Part shown: positions 8,941 through 18,426 of the stretch, in pieces
How positions within the stretch are numbered: position 1 is the first letter of the stretch
Layout of the letters: every line of letters begins with the position of its first letter
Assembly (NCBI RefSeq): GCF_001468125.1
Contig: NZ_LNYT01000022.1
Location: 332,160-396,159, forward strand
Reading direction: 5' to 3'
Length of the DNA stretch: 64,000 bases
Source of the DNA: Legionella rubrilucens
GTDB lineage: Bacteria > Pseudomonadota > Gammaproteobacteria > Legionellales > Legionellaceae
The notes under the pieces: model-generated
The model's database searches: none
The model's input: only the letters and a program-made list of their open reading frames with translations
What the model was told of the DNA's origin: nothing
Translations under genes and position numbers: made by a program

Positions 8941-11037
8941 ATGCGGGAAGGGCATCATCAAGTCACCTATCGCGCCATGCCGCCACAAGCCCGGTTTGGT
9001 TTTTTTACTCGTCCGCTGCATGACGAATCCTGCTATACCCAGGAGGAACTGCAATTGCGCGAGACCATTCTCGCTGCCCGCAGCCACAGCGGCCTCGACC
9101 CCGACTTGTTGCGCACTGACATGGCCTGGTTTTCCCCTGATAATCAAGTGGCATTGGTGAATGTCAATGAAGGCTCCTGGATTTTTGGCAACGAATACCG
9201 CCCAAGACAGGGCTTAAGCCGTGATGATTTTCACATTGGCCTGATTAACCGCCGGCTTCATTGGCCCGCCTTAAACACCATGACCCGCTTCATTGGCGAC
9301 TACCTGTTAATACGTAATGATCAATTGGACGACCGGCATCTGAATCAGCCGCTTAATTATGTGTTCCTTGATGCTGTACAAATTCTTAACCGCATGGCGG
9401 TTATTCATGATGGGCGATTTGTTAACAAACAGCTGCAATTGCTCAATAAATACCTGCGCGTGGTTGAAACACACGTTTCACCGACTCAGGGAAGCGACCG
9501 CCTGTTCCTAGCCGACTGCCGATACACGCTGGAACATCGCATTGCCAAAGACATTGAAAATAAACAGCAGTCGCAACAGTTAAAACTGCAGTTTGAACAG
9601 GTTAAGCACCAATTAAACCGCGTGGCCGAATTACGCCATACGGTGCTCCATTTTGCCCTGACCGATGGGGCGGTTAATCCACATCCTTATTGGGAGCATT
9701 TTTCAGAAGCGCCAAGAGGGATTGAGGGCAAGCAGGAATTTCCCACCCTCTCCGCTAAACACTGCGCCGAAAAGACGAGCGATGCCTTAGCCCAACCCGG
9801 AAACCCGCAATTAAGCCAATTAAAGCTGACGCCGCATACCCTGGGCAACTGCCCGTCGCTGGGATTAATCGATAAAATCTCGACAGCCACCAAGGCCGCT
9901 TACGGTCAGAGCATCAGCGACTTACAGGAAGTCTTGCGTTTTCAACATATTCTGGATTCCCTGCTGCAATTATTTGACCAGGCCGGCGAAGTGTTTACAC
10001 TCATCCAGTTTCGAAGGCAAATGAACAATCTGCTGCTTGGCATTGAACAGTTTGTTCAGCAATCGGAACAACACATTGTCAGTGTGGTGGAGGCGAATTC
10101 GCGGCTTTATCATCAATTGATTCAGGATAAGCAGGATTTAAGCTGGTGGAAACGAATGACATCCGGAAAGACGGAAAAAATCGATCGTTTCATTCACAAT
10201 CAGGATAACCTCGCGCGCTTTCCCACCTCGATCTCGGATTTAAGCGCAGCCAGCAAGGAATTACTCGATGGGGTGCATGAAGTGCTCAATCATCTGAAGC
10301 AGCAAGGCACAGAAACCCAGCAAATTGCCATGGTCAGTTCCACGCGCGAGCTAGTCCAGCATTTGATGGATTCCATGCACGCCTGGGTCGGTCACCAACA
10401 GGAGATGAATGGGTTGCCCATCCCCGATAAGCCCGCGCTGATCCCCAGCACACAACAGGAACACCCCCCTATCGATTTGAGCACCCGGCCATTACAGCCG
10501 CCCGAATCCTTTGCCAAACAGGCGTCGCTGCCGCAAGCGTCGTTTACCCAGCGCGTCGAAGCGCCGCTTTTTTTCCAGACACAGTCCCAGCGGGTGCCGG
10601 GCCCCTCCTGTCTAAGCAACCAACCCTGCACCGCCCCTCTGCTCGCAGGCAATGGCACCATTACCCAAGGCAATCCTTCAAACACGGCTGCCATTTCGGC
10701 CTCTATCTTATTGGGCACGCTGGTTTTATTGCCTTTAGTCTTTATCGGACTGAAATTACTGTACGATGCCTGGCAGAGACCAGCACCAAGTCGACGTGCG
10801 CCCAATGACAAAGAGAACTTTAACCAATTGACCACGCAGGCCGCGGATTTATTATCCGCCGCCCCGCACCTGCTTCCGGAAGAGGAAACCAGTTGCATGC
10901 AGGAGGAATTTGACTACCTTAAGGATAAAGCCGAGGTATCACAGGATTATGATAATGAATCCATGAACGACTTAGTGCACGAGATAAAAGAGACGCTGTC
11001 TCCTTTACAGCCCGGGCGAGTCAGCCTTAATGGCTGA
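8941..11037 (+). CDS. Large hypothetical protein with one C-terminal membrane segment
   Basis: This 698-residue protein is unlike any family I know. GGAGG eight bases upstream supports ATG 8941. Residues 1-300 look globular (GSWIFGNEYRPRQGLSRDDFHIGL, then a helical stretch around 180-230). Residues 300-480 are helical, and 490-575 are Pro/Gln/Ser-rich and probably disordered. One strongly hydrophobic segment lies at about 584-607, followed by a polar acidic tail with Glu clusters (PEEETSC, QEEFDY). A cytosolic N-terminal body with a C-terminal anchor and a Glu-rich end would suit a Dot/Icm effector, but this is inference. A TTAATA-type sequence lies about 75 bases upstream. It overlaps the convergent next gene by 11 bases. 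Confidence 0.85.
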   Translation: MREGHHQVTYRAMPPQARFGFFTRPLHDESCYTQEELQLRETILAARSHSGLDPDLLRTDMAWFSPDNQVALVNVNEGSWIFGNEYRPRQGLSRDDFHIGLINRRLHWPALNTMTRFIGDYLLIRNDQLDDRHLNQPLNYVFLDAVQILNRMAVIHDGRFVNKQLQLLNKYLRVVETHVSPTQGSDRLFLADCRYTLEHRIAKDIENKQQSQQLKLQFEQVKHQLNRVAELRHTVLHFALTDGAVNPHPYWEHFSEAPRGIEGKQEFPTLSAKHCAEKTSDALAQPGNPQLSQLKLTPHTLGNCPSLGLIDKISTATKAAYGQSISDLQEVLRFQHILDSLLQLFDQAGEVFTLIQFRRQMNNLLLGIEQFVQQSEQHIVSVVEANSRLYHQLIQDKQDLSWWKRMTSGKTEKIDRFIHNQDNLARFPTSISDLSAASKELLDGVHEVLNHLKQQGTETQQIAMVSSTRELVQHLMDSMHAWVGHQQEMNGLPIPDKPALIPSTQQEHPPIDLSTRPLQPPESFAKQASLPQASFTQRVEAPLFFQTQSQRVPGPSCLSNQPCTAPLLAGNGTITQGNPSNTAAISASILLGTLVLLPLVFIGLKLLYDAWQRPAPSRRAPNDKENFNQLTTQAADLLSAAPHLLPEEETSCMQEEFDYLKDKAEVSQDYDNESMNDLVHEIKETLSPLQPGRVSLNG

Positions 11038-13675
11038 ACTCACGCAAAGCGGGATTCGTTTTGCTGAAACTTCTTGATTTCGCATTATCATATACCGCAC
11101 TAAAAAAATGGGCTCGCAAGTCATCCGTCGTCACTTGACAAGCGAGAGGGTACTTGTCTTCGTTCTTCTGCATTTGCTCCACCACCTTATTGAACACATC
11201 GCGACTGAGTGCACTATCGCTCCCTTTGCCACAAAAAATTTTGGCTAGAATCATCTCATTGCTGTTGCTTGAATCTTTGAGGTAACCTTCCACTTCAGGG
11301 CCACGCGTTCTGGTACTGAATATATTTAACGAGTAAGGGGTATATCCTTTTATCACATCCCGAATTATTTTTTTAAATATTCCACTCTCCATGGTTTGGG
11401 CCCATTGAAACAGGCTTTCTGTAAACAACTGACGGGCTTTGGCGGAATAAATATGGGTGAAGCGTGGAGACGCCTGAACAAATTTCTGAGCCTCAACAGC
11501 GTATGTTCGGATTTCGAATTCCTTCTTTTGCACCGCGCGTAAAACAGATGACAAATTGACATCGCTTTGCCCAATGCGGTGAGTCAGCATCTTGGGCACG
11601 AGGTATTTGATGAGCAGAGTATTCAGTGAATTACTCTCTGTCCCACCCGTAGCCAGAATATGCCCCAGAATGTTTTCCCCTTTTTCCTCTTTGCTGTTTT
11701 TGAGAAAGCTTAAAATTTCATCCGTCCGGTTTTTATTGGATAACACATTCAAGGCAGAAGGTTTGTAATGGTGTTCTATCACCTCCCCAATATAACCATC
11801 CAGCGTGAGGCGACCAATGTCATTCGCCCAGTCAAACAAGGCTTGCAAGGTTACTGAAATCACCGCTTTTTCGGTATGATTCCGCATAACGAATGGCTGT
11901 GTCTCGGATTTTTCCTGACGACCAATCGGTGTATCCTTGCCTTTAAGATGTCGGACAAAACCAAAACTGTTATTAAACTCCCACATTTGTGTAATGATGT
12001 TGAGCCAGGCATCGGCGCTGGGCGTCTGGCCAAATAATTTTAAAAGCCGATTTTCATAACTGTGGCAGCAATTGGTTATGTCGATGCAGAACTGCATATT
12101 GGCTTCGTCATCTAATTGCCCGGCCTGAAGGTCAAAATACCGGTCAGTGCATTTTCCTAAATCCTGCCTTAACCGCTTTAATTCCATGTACCCTTGCGCC
12201 AGCGGATTTTCTTCATCGCAATCCAGCTTGGGCATCTCGATGTCCGACTTAAACAGCTGAATGGAACGTGTAATCTCTTCCATGGGCTTGGGCGGGGCCT
12301 TACTGGTTTCCGACGTTTTGCTCGCCAATGAAGTCTTACGGGTTAATTCCTCCCATAAGCTCTCCAGCAATTTGTCAATGTTAGACAGAATGGCCTGAAA
12401 ATGCAGGGTATGAGCATCACGCCAGATTTGATGATAGCGGGCATGCATTCTTTCCAAATCATACCTTGCCGCAGTCGGTAAACAATAATAGTTCGGTGTA
12501 CCTGCTGGCTCCGAGGCTGATTCGATTTTCTTATTATAAGCCTCCGAGTACTCCGCTATGGATGCATTTTCCTGCTCCGCCCACGTTTTGGTTTTTTTAA
12601 AGGCAGACGGCCTCGCCTGGAGGAAATCACGAAAACTCATGACCGGAACACCGGAGTCGTTTTTTTCTTTTCCAACATAAAAAACAGTGTTACGGTAAAA
12701 CTCATCATACTCCCTCTGCATCACCTCAAGGATATGGTCAACGAAAGGTTGGCGGTCGGTTTCTGCATTAAAAAGCCTGGGGTAGGTCTTTGATAACAGT
12801 TGATCTTTACCGTCCGGCAGTGACAGATAGTTTAGCGGTTCCGTGCCGAAATACTCATTGAAACGCTCTTTCAGGATAGAGGGTTCGTAGGTTAATAACT
12901 CCTGCAAAATCGCACTGAAAAACTGCTCCTGAAAACTGACGGGAGTACTGTCTGAATTCAGTTTGATGGAGGGATTGGCCGCCAGCTCGCGAAAGGCCTG
13001 ATAACACATGTGCCGTTTGCCCAGATTTAAATTGCCTGGCATGGTATTGGTAGGCCAGTGAGTACGGGTATCGATAATGGGGAAATTATCAAGATCCGTG
13101 CTTTTTAAGCCCATCGACGTTTCCGGGTGCTCTTTGATAATGCCATCGACATTACGAGCGCCTTTCATTATCCAGGTGATGCCCCACAGCATCATGTCGT
13201 AGTCGAGGATGTTGTCCAGATCGGTGTTTCCAGGATGACGATCATCGCATTTATGCCGCCAGGCTGCGACAAGCCACTTGGCAACATTATGTGACAACAA
13301 GGTGTTGTAACTGGGATAAACTTCTTCCCTTTCGCTGGCATTGGTAGGCAGGGTAGCACCGGAAGGGGCCATAGGCTTGTATTTTTTTAGAGCAATTGAG
13401 AAGGTTCCACAAATCTCACCCTTTTCATCGTAGACCAGCCGCTCTTCCGCGGCATTATCGCCCAAGGAATTGCGCAACGCAACGCTGACCGCTACTGAGT
13501 AAAGAGCCAGCACTCGTGGATAAGAGCCGCTTAGGGGTTTAAAAAATCCAGTTTTCTCACCATCAACAGCATCTACAAAAGTTGCTTTTTCTATTACATG
13601 ACCAGAGGAGGGTACCGTCTTGTCGTTGGTAAATTTTAACTGGCCATACCGTAACGCCTTCTTTGGCAAAGTCAT
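11027..13675 (-). CDS. Putative PI-kinase-like protein, 882 aa
   Basis: I infer a phosphoinositide-kinase-like (or HipA-like) fold near the N-terminus. FFKP with K46 could be the ATP-contacting lysine, GTFSIALKKYKPM (91-102) the hinge region, DDRHPGN at 144-150 a catalytic loop of D-R-H-x-x-N type, and DYD at 158-160 the metal-binding position. This order and spacing resemble PI3/4-kinases and the Legionella effector kinases Lpg2603, Lpg1101 and the LepB N-terminus. Residues 180-882 are mostly helical with no recognised domain. No signal peptide or membrane segment is seen. The substrate is unknown, and a protein kinase or pseudokinase is possible. A PmrA-like sequence lies about 40 bases upstream. 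It is a strong candidate effector. Confidence 0.8.
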   Translation of the reverse strand: MTLPKKALRYGQLKFTNDKTVPSSGHVIEKATFVDAVDGEKTGFFKPLSGSYPRVLALYSVAVSVALRNSLGDNAAEERLVYDEKGEICGTFSIALKKYKPMAPSGATLPTNASEREEVYPSYNTLLSHNVAKWLVAAWRHKCDDRHPGNTDLDNILDYDMMLWGITWIMKGARNVDGIIKEHPETSMGLKSTDLDNFPIIDTRTHWPTNTMPGNLNLGKRHMCYQAFRELAANPSIKLNSDSTPVSFQEQFFSAILQELLTYEPSILKERFNEYFGTEPLNYLSLPDGKDQLLSKTYPRLFNAETDRQPFVDHILEVMQREYDEFYRNTVFYVGKEKNDSGVPVMSFRDFLQARPSAFKKTKTWAEQENASIAEYSEAYNKKIESASEPAGTPNYYCLPTAARYDLERMHARYHQIWRDAHTLHFQAILSNIDKLLESLWEELTRKTSLASKTSETSKAPPKPMEEITRSIQLFKSDIEMPKLDCDEENPLAQGYMELKRLRQDLGKCTDRYFDLQAGQLDDEANMQFCIDITNCCHSYENRLLKLFGQTPSADAWLNIITQMWEFNNSFGFVRHLKGKDTPIGRQEKSETQPFVMRNHTEKAVISVTLQALFDWANDIGRLTLDGYIGEVIEHHYKPSALNVLSNKNRTDEILSFLKNSKEEKGENILGHILATGGTESNSLNTLLIKYLVPKMLTHRIGQSDVNLSSVLRAVQKKEFEIRTYAVEAQKFVQASPRFTHIYSAKARQLFTESLFQWAQTMESGIFKKIIRDVIKGYTPYSLNIFSTRTRGPEVEGYLKDSSNSNEMILAKIFCGKGSDSALSRDVFNKVVEQMQKNEDKYPLACQVTTDDLRAHFFSAVYDNAKSRSFSKTNPALREFSH

Positions 13676-13841
13676 GGCTCATTCCTTAAGTTTCCGTCGG
13701 TGCAGAATAATCATATTAAGCAGAAAATCAGGCGTAATTCAATAGTATTTTCTATAACAAATGTGCATGGACATGAAATTGTTTGCATTTTCCATGGACA
13801 TAAAACCTGATGTTACGATTATTGATTATATATTAATCAAC

Positions 13842-15059
13842 TTAAATTGTTTTTACATCAACTGCCGCAGAATGGGGCGAGGGCTTATAAAGAAATAAAA
13901 ATGCAATAGTGGCAAACACGCATTCCAATAGTGGTGGAACCCAAAACCAATGCCATTGAACAGCCTGCTCGGCAAACGGCAAACTCACCGCACCAATGCT
14001 GGCTGCCAATGCCCAGACAGTGGATACACCACGGCAACGGTACTGGGCCGGTAACTGTAAATAAAGGAAATAAAACATGGATGAACAAATCAAGCCATTG
14101 GTCAACACATAACCTGCCAAGGCGGCGAACACACCTGGGGCATAGGCAATGGTAGTACAATAAAACAACACAGGCGCAGTCAACAGGGCAGTCACGGCAC
14201 CGAGGCGCAATAGCAGATACACACGTTCCGGACTCACCGCCCGCGCCAGGGGCAGAGCCAGCAAAGCTGAACTCAATTGCGCCAATGAACCAATCCAGGC
14301 GCATTGGCTGCTGCTCCAGAGGCCCCTGTCGATGGCATAGGAAACCCAGAAGGCATTGCAGAGATACACGGTGACACTGACAAAGGCCCCAAGCATGGCA
14401 ATGTTCATCAGTCCTTGTGCATGGTTACGCCAGATCTCGGCAATCGGCGCGTGATTGGTTTTAAATTCGGGCGATTCAGTCAAGCGCTTGCGAAGCCGGC
14501 AAACCCACAACGATAAAAGGCCGACACTGGCAAAGAGTATTCGCCACATCCAGGGAACAGAGCTGTATTGCAAAAGAGCGGCCATTGCCCCGCCAAGAAA
14601 CATGCCAGCCGCACCGCTTGCGGCAACAAGACTTCCCGCCCGCAACGGTTGTCTTGCATGATGTTCAATCAGAAACATGGCGGAAGTATTGATTTCGCCA
14701 CCCAACGCCAGCCCCTGCGCCACGCGCAGGAATAAAAGTCCAAAGGCGGCAGCAATGCCAATGGTGTTGTAGTCAGGTAATAAACAAATGCCGACCGTCG
14801 CGATGCCCATCAGGCCGGCTGACCAGACCATGGGCTTTCGTCGCCCGATGGCATCCGCCTGCTGGCCAAATAACCATCCGCCAAGGGGACGCGCCAGAAA
14901 AGCAGCGGCAAAGAGGGCAAATGACAGAAGCAGACTATACGATGAGGGCGGAAAGAATTCTTTGGCAAACACTGATTTGGCCAAATACAAATAAAGACTG
15001 AAATCCAGCCACTCCAAAAAAATCAATGCAAGGACAATCGCTAATGCACTTCGTTTCAT
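13842..15059 (-). CDS. MFS transporter, metabolite:H+ symporter type
   Basis: This 405-residue inner-membrane carrier has about twelve hydrophobic segments. It shows the MFS loop 2-3 motif G-x-x-A-D-x-x-G-R-R-K (GQQADAIGRRKPM, near 65-77) and RVAQGLALGGE, typical of the MHS subfamily that contains ProP, ShiA and KgtP. The Legionella Pht amino acid transporters are a different MFS group. The substrate (osmolyte, dicarboxylate or similar) cannot be assigned. Its ATG overlaps the stop of the upstream 1095-aa gene by four bases, so the two are co-translated. Confidence 0.88.
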   Translation of the reverse strand: MKRSALAIVLALIFLEWLDFSLYLYLAKSVFAKEFFPPSSYSLLLSFALFAAAFLARPLGGWLFGQQADAIGRRKPMVWSAGLMGIATVGICLLPDYNTIGIAAAFGLLFLRVAQGLALGGEINTSAMFLIEHHARQPLRAGSLVAASGAAGMFLGGAMAALLQYSSVPWMWRILFASVGLLSLWVCRLRKRLTESPEFKTNHAPIAEIWRNHAQGLMNIAMLGAFVSVTVYLCNAFWVSYAIDRGLWSSSQCAWIGSLAQLSSALLALPLARAVSPERVYLLLRLGAVTALLTAPVLFYCTTIAYAPGVFAALAGYVLTNGLICSSMFYFLYLQLPAQYRCRGVSTVWALAASIGAVSLPFAEQAVQWHWFWVPPLLECVFATIAFLFLYKPSPHSAAVDVKTI

Positions 15060-18000
15060 GCCGCTGGCGCTCCAATGGTCCGTGCAAGCTCAATATCCAG
15101 CGTGTTGATCCCTTCGCTGGTGGCCGGCCGCTCAAAAAAGAGGAAATCGCCGCTTTTTCGGTAATGGTAAGCATTGGCAAGAGTCAGCGTAAAAATCAAA
15201 GTCAGCATGTTGGTAATGATCAGCAGCGTTTTTCTTAACAGTGGATTCCTGTCTTCATTGGCTATGGCCATCAGGGGAGTCTCTACCTGTTTAAGTTGCT
15301 TTAAAAACGTGTCTTTATCCGGGCGCACCTCCTGAGCCATTGCCCCAAACACCATCTGATAAAGTTGGGTCCGGTATTGACGTTCCGGCTCAAGGTAACG
15401 GGCCAGTTTATGCGGGGCATGCCGTACCAATCTCGCACGGATCTCCTGAAATCGGGTTTCAATCTGTGCGACCACAGTAAAAAACTGCCTGCCTTTTTCG
15501 TTCTCTTCAAGCAGGAGATCGACTAAAGTTCTATCGAGCCCCAACTGTCGAAAGCGATTGACTAACAGCACGCGCATAGCCAGGTAATCACCGTACTGCC
15601 AGGTATCGTCCTGGGCGAGTGCTCCCCCCATCCCGGGTTTAAAAAATCCGCCCGTCTGACGTTGGCTAATAGCCTCATAAACAAACTGCGCAGCATCAGA
15701 CTGCAATAAGGGCGGAAAATGTTTAACCTTGTCCATGACTTTGCGAAAATCATAGCCCTGCTCATTATTTTGCATGGCCAATTCATAATGCGCCGCATGC
15801 GTTGAGCCGCGGCGTGTCAAACGATTAACCAAAGCCACGCGTGAAGCCTGATTCTCTTCCTGTAACAGCGACCGTACCGGCAGGTTTTGATTATGAGCGG
15901 CTAAAACGGCCGCCGCCAATTCAGGTTTGGTCATTAAAGTCGGGACAATATTCGCTAACGGGCTGTCCTGGTTTTCTAAATGAGTGATTTTAAGTGCTGC
16001 CGCCGCCTGCTGTATGAGCTCATCCCCGGGCTTGTCATCCACCATGGCAAAATAAGACGCAAATTCGCTGAACAGCCGAGATGCCAGTATCGGTGCGATG
16101 TCCGCTTGCTTTGAGCCGATGTCGAGTTGACGTAGAGCAATCGCCATCGCCTGCAGCCTGGGTCTCTCTTTGAGTAAATCAAGCCAGCTCCAATCGATAC
16201 CGAGGGAAGACGCCAGGGAGGCGACTTGCTGATAGTCACTGATAATGTGGCTAAGCTGATGAATCGTGTCAGGCTTATCCACCGGGGCTGGGAACTGGTT
16301 TTTTAACAGCCTGGGCAAAACGTCAGTCAGGTAATCTTTTACCTCGCTTTTATAGAGCGAATTTTTACACTGGCTGTAAAGCAAACTCAACAAATGACAC
16401 AATGGCGAATCAAGCACCGCGAGATCGAAAGGCAGCTTTAATGTCATTAAGAGATTAAGCGCCCTCGCTTTTACTGGATTGCTGCTAATGTCCTGCATTT
16501 GTGACAGCATGAATTTTTCTTCATGCATTAAAACGATAAGATTAGCAAGATAAGGTTCGGCAACAAGGCGCTGCCTTAATTTGTCCATTTCCTCAATTTT
16601 GACCAATCCCTGCGCAACAAAAATCAATAATGCGCGTTGCTGCAGCAAAGGATAAGTACTCATCGCGACGAGAACAACATGGAAAAGGGGTATATTCAGT
16701 AAAGGCTTGATCGCCGCTTTAAGATTCAAGGAATCTAAATGATTGATGGCCAGGACCACCGCGTCATTGGGTACCGTAAACGCCAGTATTTCTGGCGGAA
16801 ACCCCAGTTCCAGCAAAACCTGGCAAGCCTTGATTTGGTTATCATTTTCACAAATGGTCAGAATATGGAGGTCTTGCCCGTCGATGTAACGTTTTCCCAG
16901 GCCTTTCAGGAAATCAGGCTGAAGAGGTTTGTTACGTAACGTCTGAGCTGTTGCGAATTTGGGCAAGACATTAGCAAAATAGGCCTGCATTTCCTTAATG
17001 CGTTCTACTTGTCGGCCAAAGGGCTGTTGCTTAGCCAGATAACCTGTCAATTCCACAGGATTAAACACCTGTGAAAGGAATTTGGAAGGAGTAAGGCTGT
17101 CGATAAGCAGCGTCAGTTGCTCTGGAGTTAACTCCGGATCAATAAGCAGCAGCTGAAAAACAACCGCCTGGATGTAATGATCGTCTTGCTTTAAAAAAAC
17201 ATCATGAAAAAAGGTCACTGCCTTCCACACCACGGGCACTGATTTGCTTTTCTGGGTGATCAATAGGCGAGCCATTTCCATTTTATAAGGGGAATGGCTT
17301 AAAAAGCGGAAAAAATCAACCTGCCTTTGGGTAGTGAAATGTTCTATCAACTGATTATCAAATTCATTTAACAGGCTTTTCACAAAATCAAGCAGCGAAT
17401 CACTGTCAGCCACCGACTCGTATTGTTTCAAAAGGCCCAGTCTATCCAGCCTTAAGACGACATAGGTTTTTTCACGATCATCTAACGTCATGGTCTTTTT
17501 ATCCAGTAAGACCTTTTTTAAGGGTGACTGGGGCTTTAAACAATCAATCACCTGCCTCGGGGTTAAGTGACTGCCCACGCTATTGAGTTTTTGCAACAGC
17601 GAATCATTGAGAATAATGTCCGGATTTTTTTCCAACAGCTGCAGCAACGTGTCATTGTCTTCGAACCGGGAGGGTTCAAAAGTCACATACTGGCCACAAT
17701 GCATGAATGTGTCGGCATGGACATTAAATTTGTTGTTGATACCGGAAACCAGGCTGCGGGCCATTGCCTCGATGCGCGGTGAATTAATGTGATCTACGAT
17801 GGTTCTGGAAATAGGGAACAAGGTATGAGAAGACAGCGCGGTTACTCTTTTCTCAGGCTCCACGAGGTAGGGTTCGGGGTTAAAGCTGGTGACAACATAG
17901 ACTTCACGCTGCTCGACAGGCAGGTGGGTGTTTTTAGTGATGGCAATCAGCCAAAGGCTGGGGTCATCGGCACGGTAACAAAAACTGAATCCTGAAGGAA

Positions 18001-18343
18001 CACCGGCTTTATCGACATAGGCAAACGAAACGGCTTTTTTTTGTCTATAATAGGTTTCAGTTAGCTCACTGGACTCATCCGCCTTCCTGAATGCACTTTC
18101 CGGAAAAAGCATCTGGATGTTGCCCGCACTCATATCCCCCTGCCAATAGTAAAGGTGATTCTGGATGGTTTCATCCTGCCAGTGCTTCAGGTGTGCATTT
18201 AATTCGTTGCGCGTGCCGATAAAAAGCGTGCGGTGGATGTCCCCGATAATGCTGTGTCTGGTTTTTTCCGGTTTTTCAAGCAGCGAAGGTCGTTTGAGGT
18301 CAAAAATTAAACCCCTTGCCTTGCCATGTATAAAATAAACCAT
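15056..18343 (-). CDS. Hypothetical 1095-aa protein with C-terminal hydrophobic segment
   Basis: I do not recognise this protein. It begins MVYFIHGKARGLIFDLKRPS and is Leu-rich and predominantly helical. There is no secretion signal. One hydrophobic stretch lies near 1038-1060 (LLIITNMLTLIFTLTLANAY), leaving a tail of about 35 residues. The middle (250-850) has repeated helix-pair character, like an alpha-solenoid, though no repeat unit could be fixed by eye. The first 200 residues contain beta-like stretches with many aromatics (YYWQGDMSAGNIQMLFPES). It is translationally coupled to the downstream MFS transporter, which is unusual for an effector. An alpha-solenoid effector or a transporter partner are both possible. 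Confidence 0.85.
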   Translation of the reverse strand: MVYFIHGKARGLIFDLKRPSLLEKPEKTRHSIIGDIHRTLFIGTRNELNAHLKHWQDETIQNHLYYWQGDMSAGNIQMLFPESAFRKADESSELTETYYRQKKAVSFAYVDKAGVPSGFSFCYRADDPSLWLIAITKNTHLPVEQREVYVVTSFNPEPYLVEPEKRVTALSSHTLFPISRTIVDHINSPRIEAMARSLVSGINNKFNVHADTFMHCGQYVTFEPSRFEDNDTLLQLLEKNPDIILNDSLLQKLNSVGSHLTPRQVIDCLKPQSPLKKVLLDKKTMTLDDREKTYVVLRLDRLGLLKQYESVADSDSLLDFVKSLLNEFDNQLIEHFTTQRQVDFFRFLSHSPYKMEMARLLITQKSKSVPVVWKAVTFFHDVFLKQDDHYIQAVVFQLLLIDPELTPEQLTLLIDSLTPSKFLSQVFNPVELTGYLAKQQPFGRQVERIKEMQAYFANVLPKFATAQTLRNKPLQPDFLKGLGKRYIDGQDLHILTICENDNQIKACQVLLELGFPPEILAFTVPNDAVVLAINHLDSLNLKAAIKPLLNIPLFHVVLVAMSTYPLLQQRALLIFVAQGLVKIEEMDKLRQRLVAEPYLANLIVLMHEEKFMLSQMQDISSNPVKARALNLLMTLKLPFDLAVLDSPLCHLLSLLYSQCKNSLYKSEVKDYLTDVLPRLLKNQFPAPVDKPDTIHQLSHIISDYQQVASLASSLGIDWSWLDLLKERPRLQAMAIALRQLDIGSKQADIAPILASRLFSEFASYFAMVDDKPGDELIQQAAAALKITHLENQDSPLANIVPTLMTKPELAAAVLAAHNQNLPVRSLLQEENQASRVALVNRLTRRGSTHAAHYELAMQNNEQGYDFRKVMDKVKHFPPLLQSDAAQFVYEAISQRQTGGFFKPGMGGALAQDDTWQYGDYLAMRVLLVNRFRQLGLDRTLVDLLLEENEKGRQFFTVVAQIETRFQEIRARLVRHAPHKLARYLEPERQYRTQLYQMVFGAMAQEVRPDKDTFLKQLKQVETPLMAIANEDRNPLLRKTLLIITNMLTLIFTLTLANAYHYRKSGDFLFFERPATSEGINTLDIELARTIGAPAA

Positions 18344-18426
18344 TGAAAATCCTCCCTTCAGGCTGGACTGCCATTATACTTCATACTTGGTCATTTAGAA
18401 AAAAATAGATTCCTATTGGTGCAAAT

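Noticed and set aside
13885..14304. 139-aa frame on the same strand inside the MFS transporter gene
   Set aside because: It is an out-of-frame shadow with an unnaturally Cys- and Trp-rich composition.
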